Shown here in pieces: positions 29,804-43,746 of a DNA stretch of 64,000 nt. The DNA is from Flectonema sp. DT1601 (lineage: Eukaryota; Euglenozoa; Diplonemea; Diplonemida; Diplonemidae). Under the pieces are notes generated by a model that worked only from the letters and a program-made list of their open reading frames with translations, was not told where the DNA came from and ran no database searches. The stretch is taken from contig OZ025816.1 in NCBI GenBank assembly GCA_964019425.1, positions 930,001-994,000 on the forward strand, in the 5' to 3' direction. The first letter of the stretch is position 1; every line of letters starts with the position of its first letter. A program made the position numbers and the translations under genes.

Positions 29804-30949
29804 TCACGCGGAGCCAGAATCCATCAATTATGCGCTACCTGTTTGTGACAGTGAAGCAACCTTTTCGATATCTCCCACCTCCCCTGTAAACTGTTTTTAC
29901 GATCCCCTTTCTGTAAATAGCGAACATGATAACAATACTTCTCTCCCTGTTGATAATCTTCTCATTATATTTTAACAATTGATTGCACGCAGTTCAGAAT
30001 AGTTTCGACAAAACAACTGTTTCTGATTCTGTGTTGGTGTTGTCAATGTTAGGATTTAATCTTCTTGAGTTTTTCACAAAACAGATGTTTTTGGGTCATC
30101 AAACTTGTCTTACGATCTACTTACGGAATGTTTACGAAACTGATCGGCATATTATTGTCACCGAGTGTGGTGTAATATTTTATTAAATTATAATCCAATT
30201 CCGCTACAGAACAGCCAATTGCTGTTTTCCCTTTTGATCAGGTGGTTGATTTTATTTACGAAACGCTTTTGTGATGTTCAGCGTCAGTGTTGTATAATTA
30301 GCTCCCCCTCCGATTTTTCGTAAATTCGCAGCTGAATTCATAATTTATATTTCCCTTCTTCCTCTCTCGTTGTATTCTTTCTTTCGCTACATATTATCAT
30401 TTTTAGGATTAAAGAAGCCTTGAACGGCGGATTAATGTCAGACAATAAATTCTTGCTATTAGGCTTTTTGATTTATCTCTTTTCGTTTTTTTTTTTTCTT
30501 TCGTTCTTTACGAAGTGGCATCGACAACGTCGCGAAGGAATATTTATATTTGTTGTAAACGGCGACTTGTGTTTTCCCCCTCTCCGTCCCCCCCTCGCTT
30601 TATATATTCTACTCTTCTCTCTTTTTTTCTTTTTTTCTTTTCTTTTATTTAATTGCTACATTAGTCAACACGCTCAGCATCGTTGACGGAGATTCCCTTC
30701 AAATATCACCCCCCTCGTCCTCACCTGACTATTAAAAGTCTCCATAATCCAATCCGCACACATTGTTTTATTTACACATTTATGATGTGTTAATATTATT
30801 ATTACTTTTTTAATATTTATAAATTACTTCGTCTTCCTCAGATAAAATTATGTGAAGGGGAGTTAGTGTTGAAGTTAGTTAAAGTGTTCGTTGATAATTC
30901 TTTTTTTTTTTTTAATATATTCTTTTCTTTGCAGAGAATTATTGGAAGA
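29804..30949. other. Intergenic region, about 1.1 kb
   Basis: No supported gene; pyrimidine-rich stretches at 30480-30505 and 30600-30650. The last 90 bases contain a T run followed by TTTTCTTTGCAG (last base 30934), the clearest leader-type acceptor in the window, 15 nt before the next ATG. Confidence 0.5.
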
Positions 30950-33900
30950 ATGGAAGTAAACTATGAATTGATGTACCGAAAGAGATGTGAGGAATTGAAC
31001 AGCCGCATAAATAGTGCTGTGATGGCGAGGCTTTCAATAGCTAACCATAAGCCTCTCACTGTGATAGACCTCAGTGAGAATTATGTCGGATCTAGAGGAG
31101 TACTCCCGATACTCGATATGCTTAGAACTAATCACACAGTTGAAAGTATTAACTTATCACACAACGGTCTGGACAACAACGCAGTTAGAGAACTTGTAAA
31201 GGTTGCGAGACATCACAAGGGACTTCGTATTATTGATGTCGGACACAACAACTGTACTCAGGCGATAGGAAAAGACCTTATTCACTTGGTTGAGAATAAT
31301 CACAATATTATTGACCTGAAGATTGCTGGTAATGATGTTTACGATGCTTTAATAAAAAGAATAACAATATCACTCAACCAGAATAGAGAGATTCAGGGTA
31401 ACTTACCACAACTAGTCCCGACTTTAATAAGACCAACACCACCTCCAATGGGAGGACCAGCAGTTAGAATTACTTCTCAAAATGGAGATGATCCTCAGGG
31501 TAGCCCACGACCATCTGATGGTGTTATCCCAGAAGGTATTCCCCATACAGATGTAGTGCAACATCAATCTGGGTCAGTAGCTCCTCATAAAATAAAACCT
31601 CGTCCTGCACCTCCCAATGCAGCTTCTCAAGGTTATCGAAGAATGACTCCACAAGAACGTCAAGAAGCTCGACAGAATTACCAACGTCGACTCCTCAACC
31701 AGTGCGATCAACTTAGTGGTTTTCTCAAGGGTGCTTCAGAACTACCAGCCTCATCAAAGGCAAGGAAACGACTCGAAGAACTACAACGAGAGCAGGCAGT
31801 AAAAGATGGGAAAATAATAAATCGAGGAAACCAAGAGGAGGAAATAAAAGCCATTCAACAAGAGAAGAAGCTCGCGATATCAAAAAGGGTGAGCGCTGTA
31901 TTTGAAGAGGAAGAAGCGGCAACAAGTGTACAAACTGGATGTTTTGGAAATGCACAAGATATGGACCGTCCAGAGTTGGCGCACATGTCAGAGGAAGCGC
32001 TTGCGATTCTCTCAAAACAAGACCAGAAGATTGCAGCTGCTGAGAAAGAACTCAATGATGCCGAACACGAACGAGAATGCGTCAACAAGATACAAGACGA
32101 GAGAGAACGACTTATTCAAAATATGGAAACCTCCCCTACAGCTGGTGACATTGTGAAAACAGAACAACCTGACACACAGCAAGACACATCAACTAATGAC
32201 AATATGCCAGCCACGGAATCTGGAACACTTCCCGCTGAGAAAGTTGGAGAACCAGAAGATCAACAAGAGCCTACCAAACACAATAAGAATGTAATGTCTG
32301 GATCTGACAGACTAGCAATGCTTTTATCTGATGATGAAGCAGCTGATCGAAGGGAATCACTCGGAGAAGCTGTTGAACCAGAAGCAGTTCATTTAAGAAT
32401 GCCTGATGGGTTAGACCCTCAGGGTGTTCAATTCTATGAATTATTTAATAAAGGTTCCGATAGTTACAACGCTGGAGAAATGGAAGACGCCTACCAGAAG
32501 TGGACCTTGGCGTTGGATGTTGCGACTGATTGCAAAAATCGAGAATGGATTTCAATTATAAATGGAAATATTCAAGCTCTCTCATACCAACTCCTAACAT
32601 GTCAAGGTGAAGAACATTTATCAAAAGGTGACTTGAATGATGCCCTTCATTGTCTACATCTGGCTAGAGATGTCGCACTGAAAGCTCGTAATCACGCATG
32701 GGAATGTGGAGCGGAAACTTCTATGAATACTGTGCGAAGAGCGCAGTTTAAAGTTTGTTATGAAGCAGCTTCTAATGTATTCGATCCTCTCATAAGTGAT
32801 ATCGAAGACACGACAGTCGATGACATCTCATCGGGTGACAGCAACTTCTCAAAAGAATGGAATCGAGCTTTGAAATTAAAAGAAGCTCTCGAGAGGTGGT
32901 CAGAAGCTTTAAAGTTTGGATCTCAAGTAAGTGGCAGAGGATCAAAAGACTTACTTGATATGATAAATATTTCTGTAAAGTGTGCACTTGATTATCAAAT
33001 TACCATATCATGTTCACCAGCCTCTGATATGAGACCCAGACACTCAGCACAGAACACTCATGAGTATGAATTATTAGAAAGAGAACAATTAATAAAACTC
33101 TGGGAAGATGTTCAAATAACACTTCGATCATTAGAGTGTCCTCAGTGGGATGCTGTTGTGTTGAGTATCCTTGGTAATCTACATCATGCATTATTTCATA
33201 ATAAGCAAGCTGAACAATGTTTTCAAAGAAGTGTTGAAATAGCTGCTTCCAATAACTTCAGTCTTATCGAAGCCTCTTCATTAACACACCAAGCTAGAGT
33301 TTTAGTCGGGCTTGCTTCCTACGCCGAAGCTGAACGACTATTATGGTCTGCTGAGACCCTGTGGGTTAAATTACGTAAAGTAAAAAGTCAGAAGCACAGA
33401 ATATACATCATGCAGCACTTATATACTTGTCATGATTTATTACAACAGATTATGGTTGCTACTTACAGGTATCGAGAAGGTCTTGAAATGGCTGAGAGAA
33501 TGAGAGCAAACACACACATTGATAAACTCCAAGATAAAATGTGTGCCAATTTCAACGTTAAAACAACTGCAGACCACATGCTCTCTCTTGCTAGGAGTTG
33601 TCAGTCAGTGTTGGTTATCTACAGCACAGTCGTTAAGTTTGATTGGAATGTCGATCGTGGAGAAGCCGAAGCATTTGAACAATTGTACATTTGGGTAATG
33701 CCAACTGAAGGTGAGATAAAGTTTTCATTAATTGATGTAACAAAAGGATACACACAGCAATCTTTAGAAGTAATTATTGATAATTTGAGATCCTCTCTCT
33801 GTATAGACAGCGACAGCGAACGCCGCTTAGCTGGAAAGCCTCTCAGCAACGGTGTCATCGTAGACAGCCCTGAGTATGCCTGGAGGCATCCGTTACAGCA

Positions 33901-34849
33901 GTTGTACGATTTTCTAATTTATCCAATTTTAGATTTCCTTACTGTCAATGCTGGTTTAGAGTTTGCTCCTCATCGCAAAGTAACTTTTGTTCCTCACGGG
34001 GTTCTTCATTTGGTACCCTGGGCTTCTCTCATGGATCAAAGTGGTAGATTTCTAGTTGAGGATTTCAATATTCAAGTCTCTGCATCTGTTCAAGTATTAG
34101 CACTGGCTATGTTGAATGCAACAAAACTAAAGGGACAGGAGTCTCACAAGTTAACTGTTGTCGGTGGTGACGTTGAGCGGAAAGAAGGAATTGACCTGCC
34201 ATTCCCATTTGAAGATCCCGTAGCTGATGAATCAGAAATGATAGCAGAGGGGTTGGGGTGTCCTGTTTCTTCTGGTGGTGCAGATGTTATTTTAAATGCG
34301 ATGAATGGCGCTCGACTAGTTCATGTTGGTGGAGAAGTACTTTCTGATTATTCTGAAGGTGTTAGTTGGGGAGGATTCATCTCAAAGGGATGTATCATTG
34401 GTGCTAAAACTGTGGAAACTTCTGAACTCGCTGCGGAGCTGGTGGTAACCCCGTGTAGCAATCACAGTAAACGTGCTCTTCTTCGTGGTGGTGACGGTGT
34501 TATTGGACTCTGTCGTGCCTTTATTTGTGCAGGTACTCCAACAGTTATTTATTCTCTTTGGAATACTCCACACCAGTCTCACGCTTCTCTGTTACTCAAA
34601 TTCTACGACAATCTTAGAGTGCAACCTGATAAAGCAATCTGCCTCTCTCAAGCTCAACGAGACATGGCGCAACATGACCCATATGGTCCTGCTTCTTGGG
34701 TATGTTTTTATTAATTGAAATCTCTTAAAAAGTGTTCTCTCATTTGTGTCGGGAGTACCTTTTTGACTACTCTTCTCAACAACAAAACATTTAAACAAAA
34801 ATTACCAACTCAGGCATCTCTTTGTGTCTTCGGAATCTCATGTCTGTAG
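30950..34849 (+). CDS. LRR - helical repeat - CHAT domain protein
   Basis: Exons 30950-34699 and 34814-34849 give 1261 residues; the 114-nt intron is phase 0 and leaves a last exon of only 11 codons. Residues 40-130 hold leucine-rich repeats of the ribonuclease-inhibitor kind (VIDLSEN, SINLSHNGLDN, IIDVGHN). A Pro-rich, then charged linker follows, then TPR-like helices (about 500-860). The C-terminus (about 1010-1261) matches the CHAT caspase-like domain: VPHGVLHLVPWASL, AELVVTPCSN with the expected Cys1169, and GVIGLCRAFICAGTPTVIYSLWNTP. The His motif, normally HxxxHG, reads H1125-V-G-G-E1129, so the second His, usually taken as catalytic, is Glu. TPR-CHAT proteins act as proteases in bacterial defence and resemble separase; the role here is unknown and activity is uncertain. 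Confidence 0.8.
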
Positions 34850-34932
34850 AAGATGAGTAGTTCGGTTGATTATTTAAATAGGGAGCTTTAGAGGGTCTAT
34901 TGCTACTTACACGAGTTATTTATAAAGTTTTA

Positions 34933-34966
<34 letters not shown>

Positions 34967-35132
34967 TATACTTATCCATTTAGTCAATTAACAAATTCGT
35001 AGAAAAGAAAATAAAAAAAAGAAGAAAAAAAAGAACGCGACCATGCTACTGCGCGAGTCTCAATAAAATCGACTATTCAATAGTATTTAGTGTGTTATTT
35101 TGTTTGTTTGGGAGAAAGCAATCAGAAGCAAG
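34850..35132. other. Short intergenic region with ATT microsatellite
   Basis: Contains an ATT/TTA repeat (about 34931-34963) and A-rich sequence. A CAG at 35123-35125 lies 7 nt before the next ATG. Confidence 0.5.
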
Positions 35133-36707
35133 ATGTCGAACACGTGGGTAGACCTCGCTAGGGAGTGGAGAAACGGAGATGGTTCCACAAAGGTTGTTAT
35201 TGACGTTAAGAACTTTATCGGAGGTAAACACGTAGCAGTAGAACAAAAGGTTGATGTCATAGCTCCATCAACTGGAATTAAAATAGCAACGATACCGAGA
35301 AGTCAGCAGGCAGACGTCGATGCCGCAGCAAAAACAGCTGTAGAAGCGCAAAAGGTCTGGGGGAAGACCAGTGTTCAAGAAAGGAGCACAATTTTAAATA
35401 AGATCGCTGATGGACTAGAAGCACGTTTGTCAGACCTCGCAGCTCTAGAATCAGTTGACCAGGGAAAGACTATTGGTCTTGCTTCAGCAGTTGATATTCC
35501 TAGAGCTGTGTCCAACTTTAGGTTTTTCGCTGGAGCGATACTTCACACAAGTGATGGGTTTCATAAAATGGAGGATGCATTCAACTACACAACACAATCT
35601 CCAGTTGGTGTTGTTGGTTTAATTACTCCTTGGAACCTACCACTTTATCTTCTCTCTTGGAAAGTAGCTCCAGCACTTGCTATGGGTAACTCAATCGTTG
35701 CTAAGCCATCAGAAATAACACCTCTCACAGCTACTGTACTTGCTGAAGTTATGAAAGAGGCTGGTGTTCCAGATGGTGTCTTTAACTTAGTTCACGGTCT
35801 CGGAGCAGAGTGCGGACAAGCAATTGTATCTCATCCTCAAATAAAGGGAATCAGTTTTACAGGAGGAACTGTCACTGGAGCTCGTGTTGCAGCCACAGCT
35901 AGCCCAATGTTTAAAAAGCTTTCCTTAGAACTGGGAGGAAAGAACCCGACCGTCATTTTTGCTGACTGCGATTTTGAAGCGACCGTAGCTGGTGCCGCGT
36001 TCGCTGGGTTTGCTAACCAGGGAGAAATCTGTTTATGTGGATCTCGTATTCTTGTTGAGCGTTCAATTCATGATAAGTTTTTAAAGGCACTCGTTGAAAG
36101 GGTCAGCAAAACTGCTGTTGGAGACCCTCGCAGTGCGAACAGTCAAATGGGATCCCTCGTCTCTAAGGAACATTGGGAAAAGGTTAACAGCTACGTCACT
36201 CTCGCCAAGGAGTTGGGAGGAAAGATAGAATGCGGAGGAAAGAAACCAAGTCTGTCAGCACCATTCACTGATGGAGCGTTTATGGAGCCGACAATTATTT
36301 CTGGTTTACCACATGACTCACGTGTTTCTATTGAAGAGATCTTTGGACCTATCGTAACTGTTCATCCTTTTGATACTGCTGCTGAAGCTGTTGAGATAGC
36401 AAATGAAACCCAATACGGTCTTGCTGGATCTGTTTGGACATCTGACCTCAACAAGGCGCACAATGTTGCTGGCGCTCTTGTTACCGGAATGGTTTGGGTT
36501 AACTGTTGGTTGTTACGTGACCTCAGAGTTCCATTTGGAGGTGTCAAAGCATCAGGTGTTGGAAGAGAAGGAGGAAGACTTTCTTTAGATTTCTTCAGTG
36601 AATCGAAGGTATGCATTCTGTCTGTCGTCAACTAATTGATTTCACTTTAATAACTTCATAAAATAAACAAACAGAACATCTGCGTAAAACTGAACCCAAC
36701 TTTATAA
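35133..36707 (+). CDS. ALDH8A1: 2-aminomuconate semialdehyde dehydrogenase (ALDH8A1 type)
   Basis: Exons 35133-36608 and 36675-36707 give 502 residues; the 66-nt intron is phase 0 and leaves 10 codons in the last exon. The ATG at 35133 (MSNTWVDLAR) is the first in frame. The sequence follows human ALDH8A1 along its length, including DIPRxVxNFRFFA, LISPWNLPLYLL-like ITPWNLPLYLLSWK, KLSLELGGKNP with the general-base Glu, FANQGEICLC with the catalytic Cys, and VNCWLLRDLRVPFGG near the end. The enzyme oxidises 2-aminomuconate semialdehyde with NAD in the kynurenine pathway, directly after ACMSD, which is encoded at 56638 on the same strand. It has no organelle targeting signal that I can see, so it is probably cytosolic. 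Confidence 0.9.
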
Positions 36708-38773
<2,066 letters not shown>

Positions 38774-39724
38774 ATAAGATTATGTCTGATGTTACTTTTT
38801 CTGTATGATGCCGCAGCTGTTTAAACAAACAAGTAGTGTATTCCAACAAAGAAGAAAAAAAAAAACGTGCCACGAGTAACTCAAAAACGAAACCAAAAAG
38901 TGTAAAAAGTACTTTCTGAGTACCGGGACTAAGTTCCCGCCATCCCCATACTCCGAAAATGGCTTTCGGTTTTTAGATTATTTATTTCTGTAAGGATATT
39001 GTAATTTAGATTCGTAGCCTAAATACCGTGCAGTTGCCTCTTCGTATATCCAGATTTTTTTGCAAAGCGCGTCTATACGAGGTGCTGTACCGGAGACGAA
39101 GGGTGACAACGGGGAAAGTTTTTTAAAAAAATAAAATAAAAGAGAGAGAGTGAAATGTTCCTTATTACGCGGATGTGGAATGTTGCTGCCTTCAGTTTCT
39201 ATTGTGGTGACAGTCAGCTGGTATAGCCGCTGATGCTGGTACTGTGGTACATTCTAAATCCCACATTGCAGTTTGCTTTTCTGGGTTGCTACCTCCACGT
39301 TTTTCTGCAGTAACATATTCGTCCTCTGTTTTTTTTTAGTTTCCCCATCCCATCCCCTTGAATTATTTTTTTTTTTTTTTCTTTTAACGTGGGTATTTGA
39401 ATTGAAAGATGGACCTTCCTCTGGAAAAAAAAAAAGAAAATGAATAATAAAAAATTCAGCAGAGGAACATAAATAAAAGCAATAACGAATGTAAGAGAAC
39501 TATCAATTGACCTTCAGTTTCTTTTATTTATTTTTTTTTGTTTTTCATTCTTAAAAACACTTCCGTATTTTTTTTTTGTTCGTCTTGTCTCAACTCCTTT
39601 TTTTTTTTAAAAAAAAAAACAACAACAACAATAAAAGGAAGGAGATACAGCCGCTACCGTATGGAAACATATAAACAGGAAGGAAGGAATATAAAAAAAA
39701 AAAAAAAAAAAACTTGAACGAATG

Positions 39725-39755
<31 letters not shown>

Positions 39756-39914
39756 CAACAGCTCTTTGGCAACGTGAAAAAGGAAGAAAAAAAAAGAAAC
39801 CAAAAAAAAAAAAAAAAAAAAAAAAAAACGTGTCTCTTCTGTATAACCAACTGGTAGGTATTAATACGGTGATGGTACAATTAAATAAATAATCATTCTT
39901 TACTCACTTCAGGG
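38774..39914. other. Intergenic region dense in poly-A tracts
   Basis: About 1.1 kb without a supported gene. Three A runs lie close together: A20 at 39693-39712, A27 at 39729-39755 and A27 at 39802-39828, with shorter A and T runs before them. Minus-strand open frames here are only poly-Phe products of these runs. An acceptor (TTTACTCACTTCAG, last base 39912) lies 2 nt before the next ATG. Confidence 0.6.
39693..39828. repeat. Cluster of three poly-A tracts
   Basis: A20, A27 and A27 within 136 nt, separated by AG-rich or AC-rich sequence. No target-site duplication or element body is visible next to them, so I do not call them retroposon tails. Confidence 0.7.
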
Positions 39915-42350
39915 ATGGGTGTCACAGACCTACGAATATGGATTGTTGTAATTTGGATCGTCGCGGTCCATTCGATAGGACTCAACGTTGAGTTTGAAAG
40001 TACACCAAATCCCCTTTCAAGTAGAACTTCAGTTGGAAGGATCAGCACCAGATCTGGAATATTATTTCTGTCGGGAACTGAAAAGTTTGGAGTCGATATT
40101 GTTAGTGAAAAAAATCCAACAACTGTCTTACAAAATTTTCAAAAAAAAAACCAAAACTGCCTCGTTCTTGCCTTCAGCAATAAGGTACTCACAAGTTGTA
40201 ATGACTTCGCAGTAAATCTACAGCAGTGGGAAGTGACTACTTCAGGTAACGTCAGTCTCACTGATATTGCTTCTTATAAACCAGCACTTGCTCAAATCGA
40301 GTCACTCGCTGTGAGAAATGATGTGGTTTTCTCTTTGACTGAAACCATGACAGCCATCGCTGATTTCTCAACAGGGAATTCATTTGATACGTACCAACCT
40401 ATCATGGGAGGTAAGTATATGTCACTTTCTGGTAGTTTACTTTTAGTGGTTGCAAAGACAGAGTTCCTTACTTATGATATTATTGATCCACGTTCCCCAC
40501 AACTAATCGTACGCAAATCATTATCAGACTGTACTGCAGCACACATCAACTCATTAACAGTATTTGTTGCTACTTTGAATAAAGGTGAGGGAATAGTTTC
40601 TATTTATGATATTTCTTCAACACCTGAAGTACTTCTTGGACAACAAAAGTTTCCAAAGGAAATTACAACGATAACTGTAACAGGGAGTAGAGTTATTATT
40701 AGTCACGGGAACTCGATAAGCATTTATGAGACTCTTGATGATTTAATTAATGGAAAACAATCTTCTGTTGCTAACTTAGCCACAACGGTGAGGGGTATTG
40801 TTGTTGAGAATAACAGGTTGTTTACCGCTTTAGATAACGAAGCGTTTGCTATGATTAACATCATAAACAACACTGTCACTTCAGTACCTCCAGTTGTGGT
40901 TCAGGGAACTCCTGTTCCTATAGTTAGTAAGGAGTCTCAGGGTAGTGAATGGCATCATAACTCTGATGGTAATGAAACAGAAACTAGCTTGACTGCCAAT
41001 ACAACTTTCGGAGATTCTGAGGTACTAAAAATCGCAACCATTTCTGGTTACGCGGCATTCGGAAGCATCGTTCTCGGTACCAGCGGAGGGATGATTTCCC
41101 GACAAGTTCTAATGTCTCGTTTTACCAGTTGTGAAGACAACACAGATTCGGTACCACCTTTTCTAATGTACCCTCTCGGAATGGATTTATTCGGAAACTA
41201 CTGGAAAAGTGCAATTTTATTAAACACAGCACTCATAGTAGTGAGTTGTATTGTCTTTATGATTGTTCATTCTGTTTTAACTTGTGTATTGAAGTGTTGT
41301 GGATACCATCGCGATGCTGCAAGTGTTGCAATGAGGTACCCTGCGTGTATCGTACCAGGAATATTAGTTCTACTGCCGTCTATATTAGAATATTCATTCT
41401 TAGTTTTGTTTAAAGGTGGTGGTTCTGAAAGACTGTTTGCACTTTTAGGATTTTTAATCGCAGCTTTTTTTTCATACCTCTTCTTAACTTATGGTGCTAC
41501 TGACTATGCAAGGTGTGCGTACGTCCGTGACGAAACTGCCAAGTCGCCTGTAAGGGAATATTTTCTTGGATCATCTTGCTGGGTCACTACTGACGGTTCT
41601 CAATATGTGGAATGTAGTGGAATAATTTTCGATAATTTTGTTTTCATTCGCAGGCTGAACGGAAATTACTATTTTCTCGAATTTTGTCAGATCCTTCCAA
41701 TTTCACTGCTGGCGGCGATTGATGGGTTTTGTCTTGGGAGGACAATCATAGTAATGACTTTATTACTTTGTCAGCTTTTGGTTATGTTAAAATATCCTAT
41801 TTTCACAAGTTCATTTCTACGACACATAACTGGTTTGGTTCTTTGTTGTACTATTGCTGCTCTTGCAGCTAGTCTTGGGAATCAGGCGGATGGAAATAAC
41901 GGAGGTGAAGTCAGTAATCTTTTAATGAAAATTTCATTAATACTTTCTATTGCAAGGGTTTCTTATGATGTGATTTCTATTATTTCTGAATTAGTTTTGG
42001 GATGGAAGAAACGTGTTGGAGAAGATTATCAAAAGATAACACCTCACGTCATTGTCGATTCACCTGATGATGAAATTAGTTTAGCCCATCTCCAATACTC
42101 GTCTTACGATTCATCACCTGAGCAGTCTTTCTCACAGGCAGAAAGACAACATTCATCTTCGTTTTACATGAAGAATCCTCCAAAGCCAATTATAACTAAT
42201 CCCAATATCCTCTCAGCTTCTACAAAACACTTCCCAGATTCGGTTTCAAATTCGTTTGCTCTCAGGTCACCTTTATTTTCTGGAAGATCAGAAGAATTCA
42301 ACTACATCCATACTGAAGTGACAACTTGTGAAACAGATATAGTGTTGTAG
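39915..42350 (+). CDS. Polytopic membrane protein with N-terminal beta-propeller-like ectodomain
   Basis: Single exon, 811 residues. Residues 1-22 are a signal peptide or anchor (IWIVVIWIVAVHSIG). Residues 25-330 contain short strand-rich units with patterns such as YDIIDPRSPQ and IYDISSTPEVLLG, like the LVIVD beta-propeller repeats of surface proteins. Residues 430-705 hold about eight hydrophobic segments, with a loop rich in charged residues and Cys. The last 105 residues are Ser/Pro-rich and probably cytosolic. The plan recalls a surface receptor or channel of the TRP-like or seven-helix kind, but no family is certain. A run of ten A residues is inside the frame (Gln-Lys-Lys-Asn), a site where copying slippage could matter. 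Confidence 0.6.
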   Translation: MGVTDLRIWIVVIWIVAVHSIGLNVEFESTPNPLSSRTSVGRISTRSGILFLSGTEKFGVDIVSEKNPTTVLQNFQKKNQNCLVLAFSNKVLTSCNDFAVNLQQWEVTTSGNVSLTDIASYKPALAQIESLAVRNDVVFSLTETMTAIADFSTGNSFDTYQPIMGGKYMSLSGSLLLVVAKTEFLTYDIIDPRSPQLIVRKSLSDCTAAHINSLTVFVATLNKGEGIVSIYDISSTPEVLLGQQKFPKEITTITVTGSRVIISHGNSISIYETLDDLINGKQSSVANLATTVRGIVVENNRLFTALDNEAFAMINIINNTVTSVPPVVVQGTPVPIVSKESQGSEWHHNSDGNETETSLTANTTFGDSEVLKIATISGYAAFGSIVLGTSGGMISRQVLMSRFTSCEDNTDSVPPFLMYPLGMDLFGNYWKSAILLNTALIVVSCIVFMIVHSVLTCVLKCCGYHRDAASVAMRYPACIVPGILVLLPSILEYSFLVLFKGGGSERLFALLGFLIAAFFSYLFLTYGATDYARCAYVRDETAKSPVREYFLGSSCWVTTDGSQYVECSGIIFDNFVFIRRLNGNYYFLEFCQILPISLLAAIDGFCLGRTIIVMTLLLCQLLVMLKYPIFTSSFLRHITGLVLCCTIAALAASLGNQADGNNGGEVSNLLMKISLILSIARVSYDVISIISELVLGWKKRVGEDYQKITPHVIVDSPDDEISLAHLQYSSYDSSPEQSFSQAERQHSSSFYMKNPPKPIITNPNILSASTKHFPDSVSNSFALRSPLFSGRSEEFNYIHTEVTTCETDIVL

Positions 42351-42599
42351 TTTTGTATTTTTTTTTTTTTTTTTTTTTTTTGTACCGACGTAGTCGGAGA
42401 AGAAACTTTTTAAATTGAAAACCGTTTGTTTCTTATAATGGTCATGACTTCCCCATGCGACAGGATTCTGTCTGCGTTCAACGAAAAAGAAGTCATCCGT
42501 TTCTTAATTAATTATTAGTTACTGTCATCTCCGATTTGTGGAGAGCTCCTTGCGGTGAGCATAAATATTTAGAAATCTTATTATCAAACAACTCAATAA

Positions 42600-42860
42600 C
42601 AGCAGAGGTAGTCAATAGGGAAGCCCTTTCTCGTAAACAAACTTACCTTACACTCTGCTGATGGATAAACTAATTGTTGGGTGTTTACATCTTTCATCAA
42701 AATATCACTACTCTTGTTGGTGATATTTCTCAAACAAAAATAATTTAATTTGTAGTCAGTTCTCAATAAGACTGACGGTCATTACTAGAGAGTGTTCTCT
42801 CACACAACAATATGGATCTCATTTCTTTGAAATGAGTTTTCAATGTATTTGCTTACATTG
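42600..42860 (+). ncRNA. Candidate structured RNA: chain of perfect hairpins
   Basis: Consecutive perfect inverted repeats: CAGCAGAG/CTCTGCTG (42600-42607 with 42653-42660) enclosing two small hairpins; GATG/TAAAC with GTTTACATC; AAATATCAC/GTGATATTT (42700-42708 with 42720-42728); GTCAGT/ACTGAC (about 42757-42778); CTCATTTC/GAAATGAG (42818-42836, 3-nt loop); and CAATGTA/TACATTG (42841-42860). An ACTTACCT lies at about 42641-42648, as at the 5' end of U1 snRNA, and an AATTTGTAG before the GTCAGT hairpin resembles an Sm site. The conserved U1 loop sequences are not seen, so I do not call U1. The strand is a guess based on these two motifs. Confidence 0.3.
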
Positions 42861-43718
42861 GTTAATGTGTCTTTTTACCTCAAAAAAAATTCTACAAAAT
42901 CTTAAAACCCGGCCTTCGTTAATTCCGTAGTAATATTATGGCCTTTTTTTTTTTTTTTTTTTTTTTTTCCCCCTTTTTTTTCTCTCTTTTTGTTTTCTTC
43001 TTTCCGTTCCGCTTCGTGTAATTCTCACGACGTTCCTTGTAGCAAGTTTGATTCATAAGTATTTTACTTGTGGTTAAGGCGGCGTAGTCATCCTACAGCG
43101 TGCATTAGTCTTCGGGTGTAAAAGCAATGCCGTTAGTAGTGAAGTCTGCTGTTTCTTTTTTTTTTTTTGTTTGTTTGTTTATTTGTTTGTTTCTATTCGA
43201 GATTAGGGCATGATGGTGTTCCCCCCCCCTCTGCCTTTTAATTACCAATAACATTGATTAATAAATAAGTGGATCCAGAACTTCAGGATTGAATCACCAG
43301 TGATGTCAACGTCTTTCTTCAATTGTTTGAATTAGCTAAAGAACTGGCCCCGTGCGACAACTAACGCTGTGGCTGTTGCCCAATTCAAGGAAAGCGCAAA
43401 AAATTAATTTGAAAAGACTTTTCTTCTTTTTTTTTTTTATAGAAATTATAATCCTCGGGATCGATATCGACATCTTTCTAATATTTTAATTAATTAGAAA
43501 TGAGATTCAAGAACACTGCTGTTAGAACTCTCCAGATCTTATGTATTACTGCGTTTGTTTTCTTTTTTTTTTTCCTTTTTGTCCTCGCTTACTTACTGAA
43601 ATGACACGACCCATTCCACGGCATGTCTTTGAGCAGCGCGCTGGAAAGCTACTTTATTTATCCCCCCCCGCTGCCGCTGACAGTCAAGATTGTCGGAGAA
43701 ATTGTTGTTCCTTTTGAG

Positions 43719-43746
43719 CTTGAAAATGCAGTATCAAATTACCCCC
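43719..43746. repeat. Dispersed exact 28-nt repeat, copy 2
   Basis: Identical to 1775-1802. Here it is followed by two more C residues and, 70 nt later, a T run. Same orientation as copy 1. Non-coding in both places. Confidence 0.8.

Noticed and set aside
29547-29975. Lys/Arg-rich + strand frame overlapping the TRIM-like tail
   Set aside because: Frame-shifted reading of the octapeptide repeat; a by-product of the repeat.
30866-30949. TTG-started extension of the LRR-CHAT protein
   Set aside because: The added residues are mainly poly-Phe from a T tract that forms the acceptor upstream of the ATG at 30950.
39590-39880. Minus-strand frame of 96 codons, mostly Phe
   Set aside because: Translation of poly-A tracts; low complexity only.
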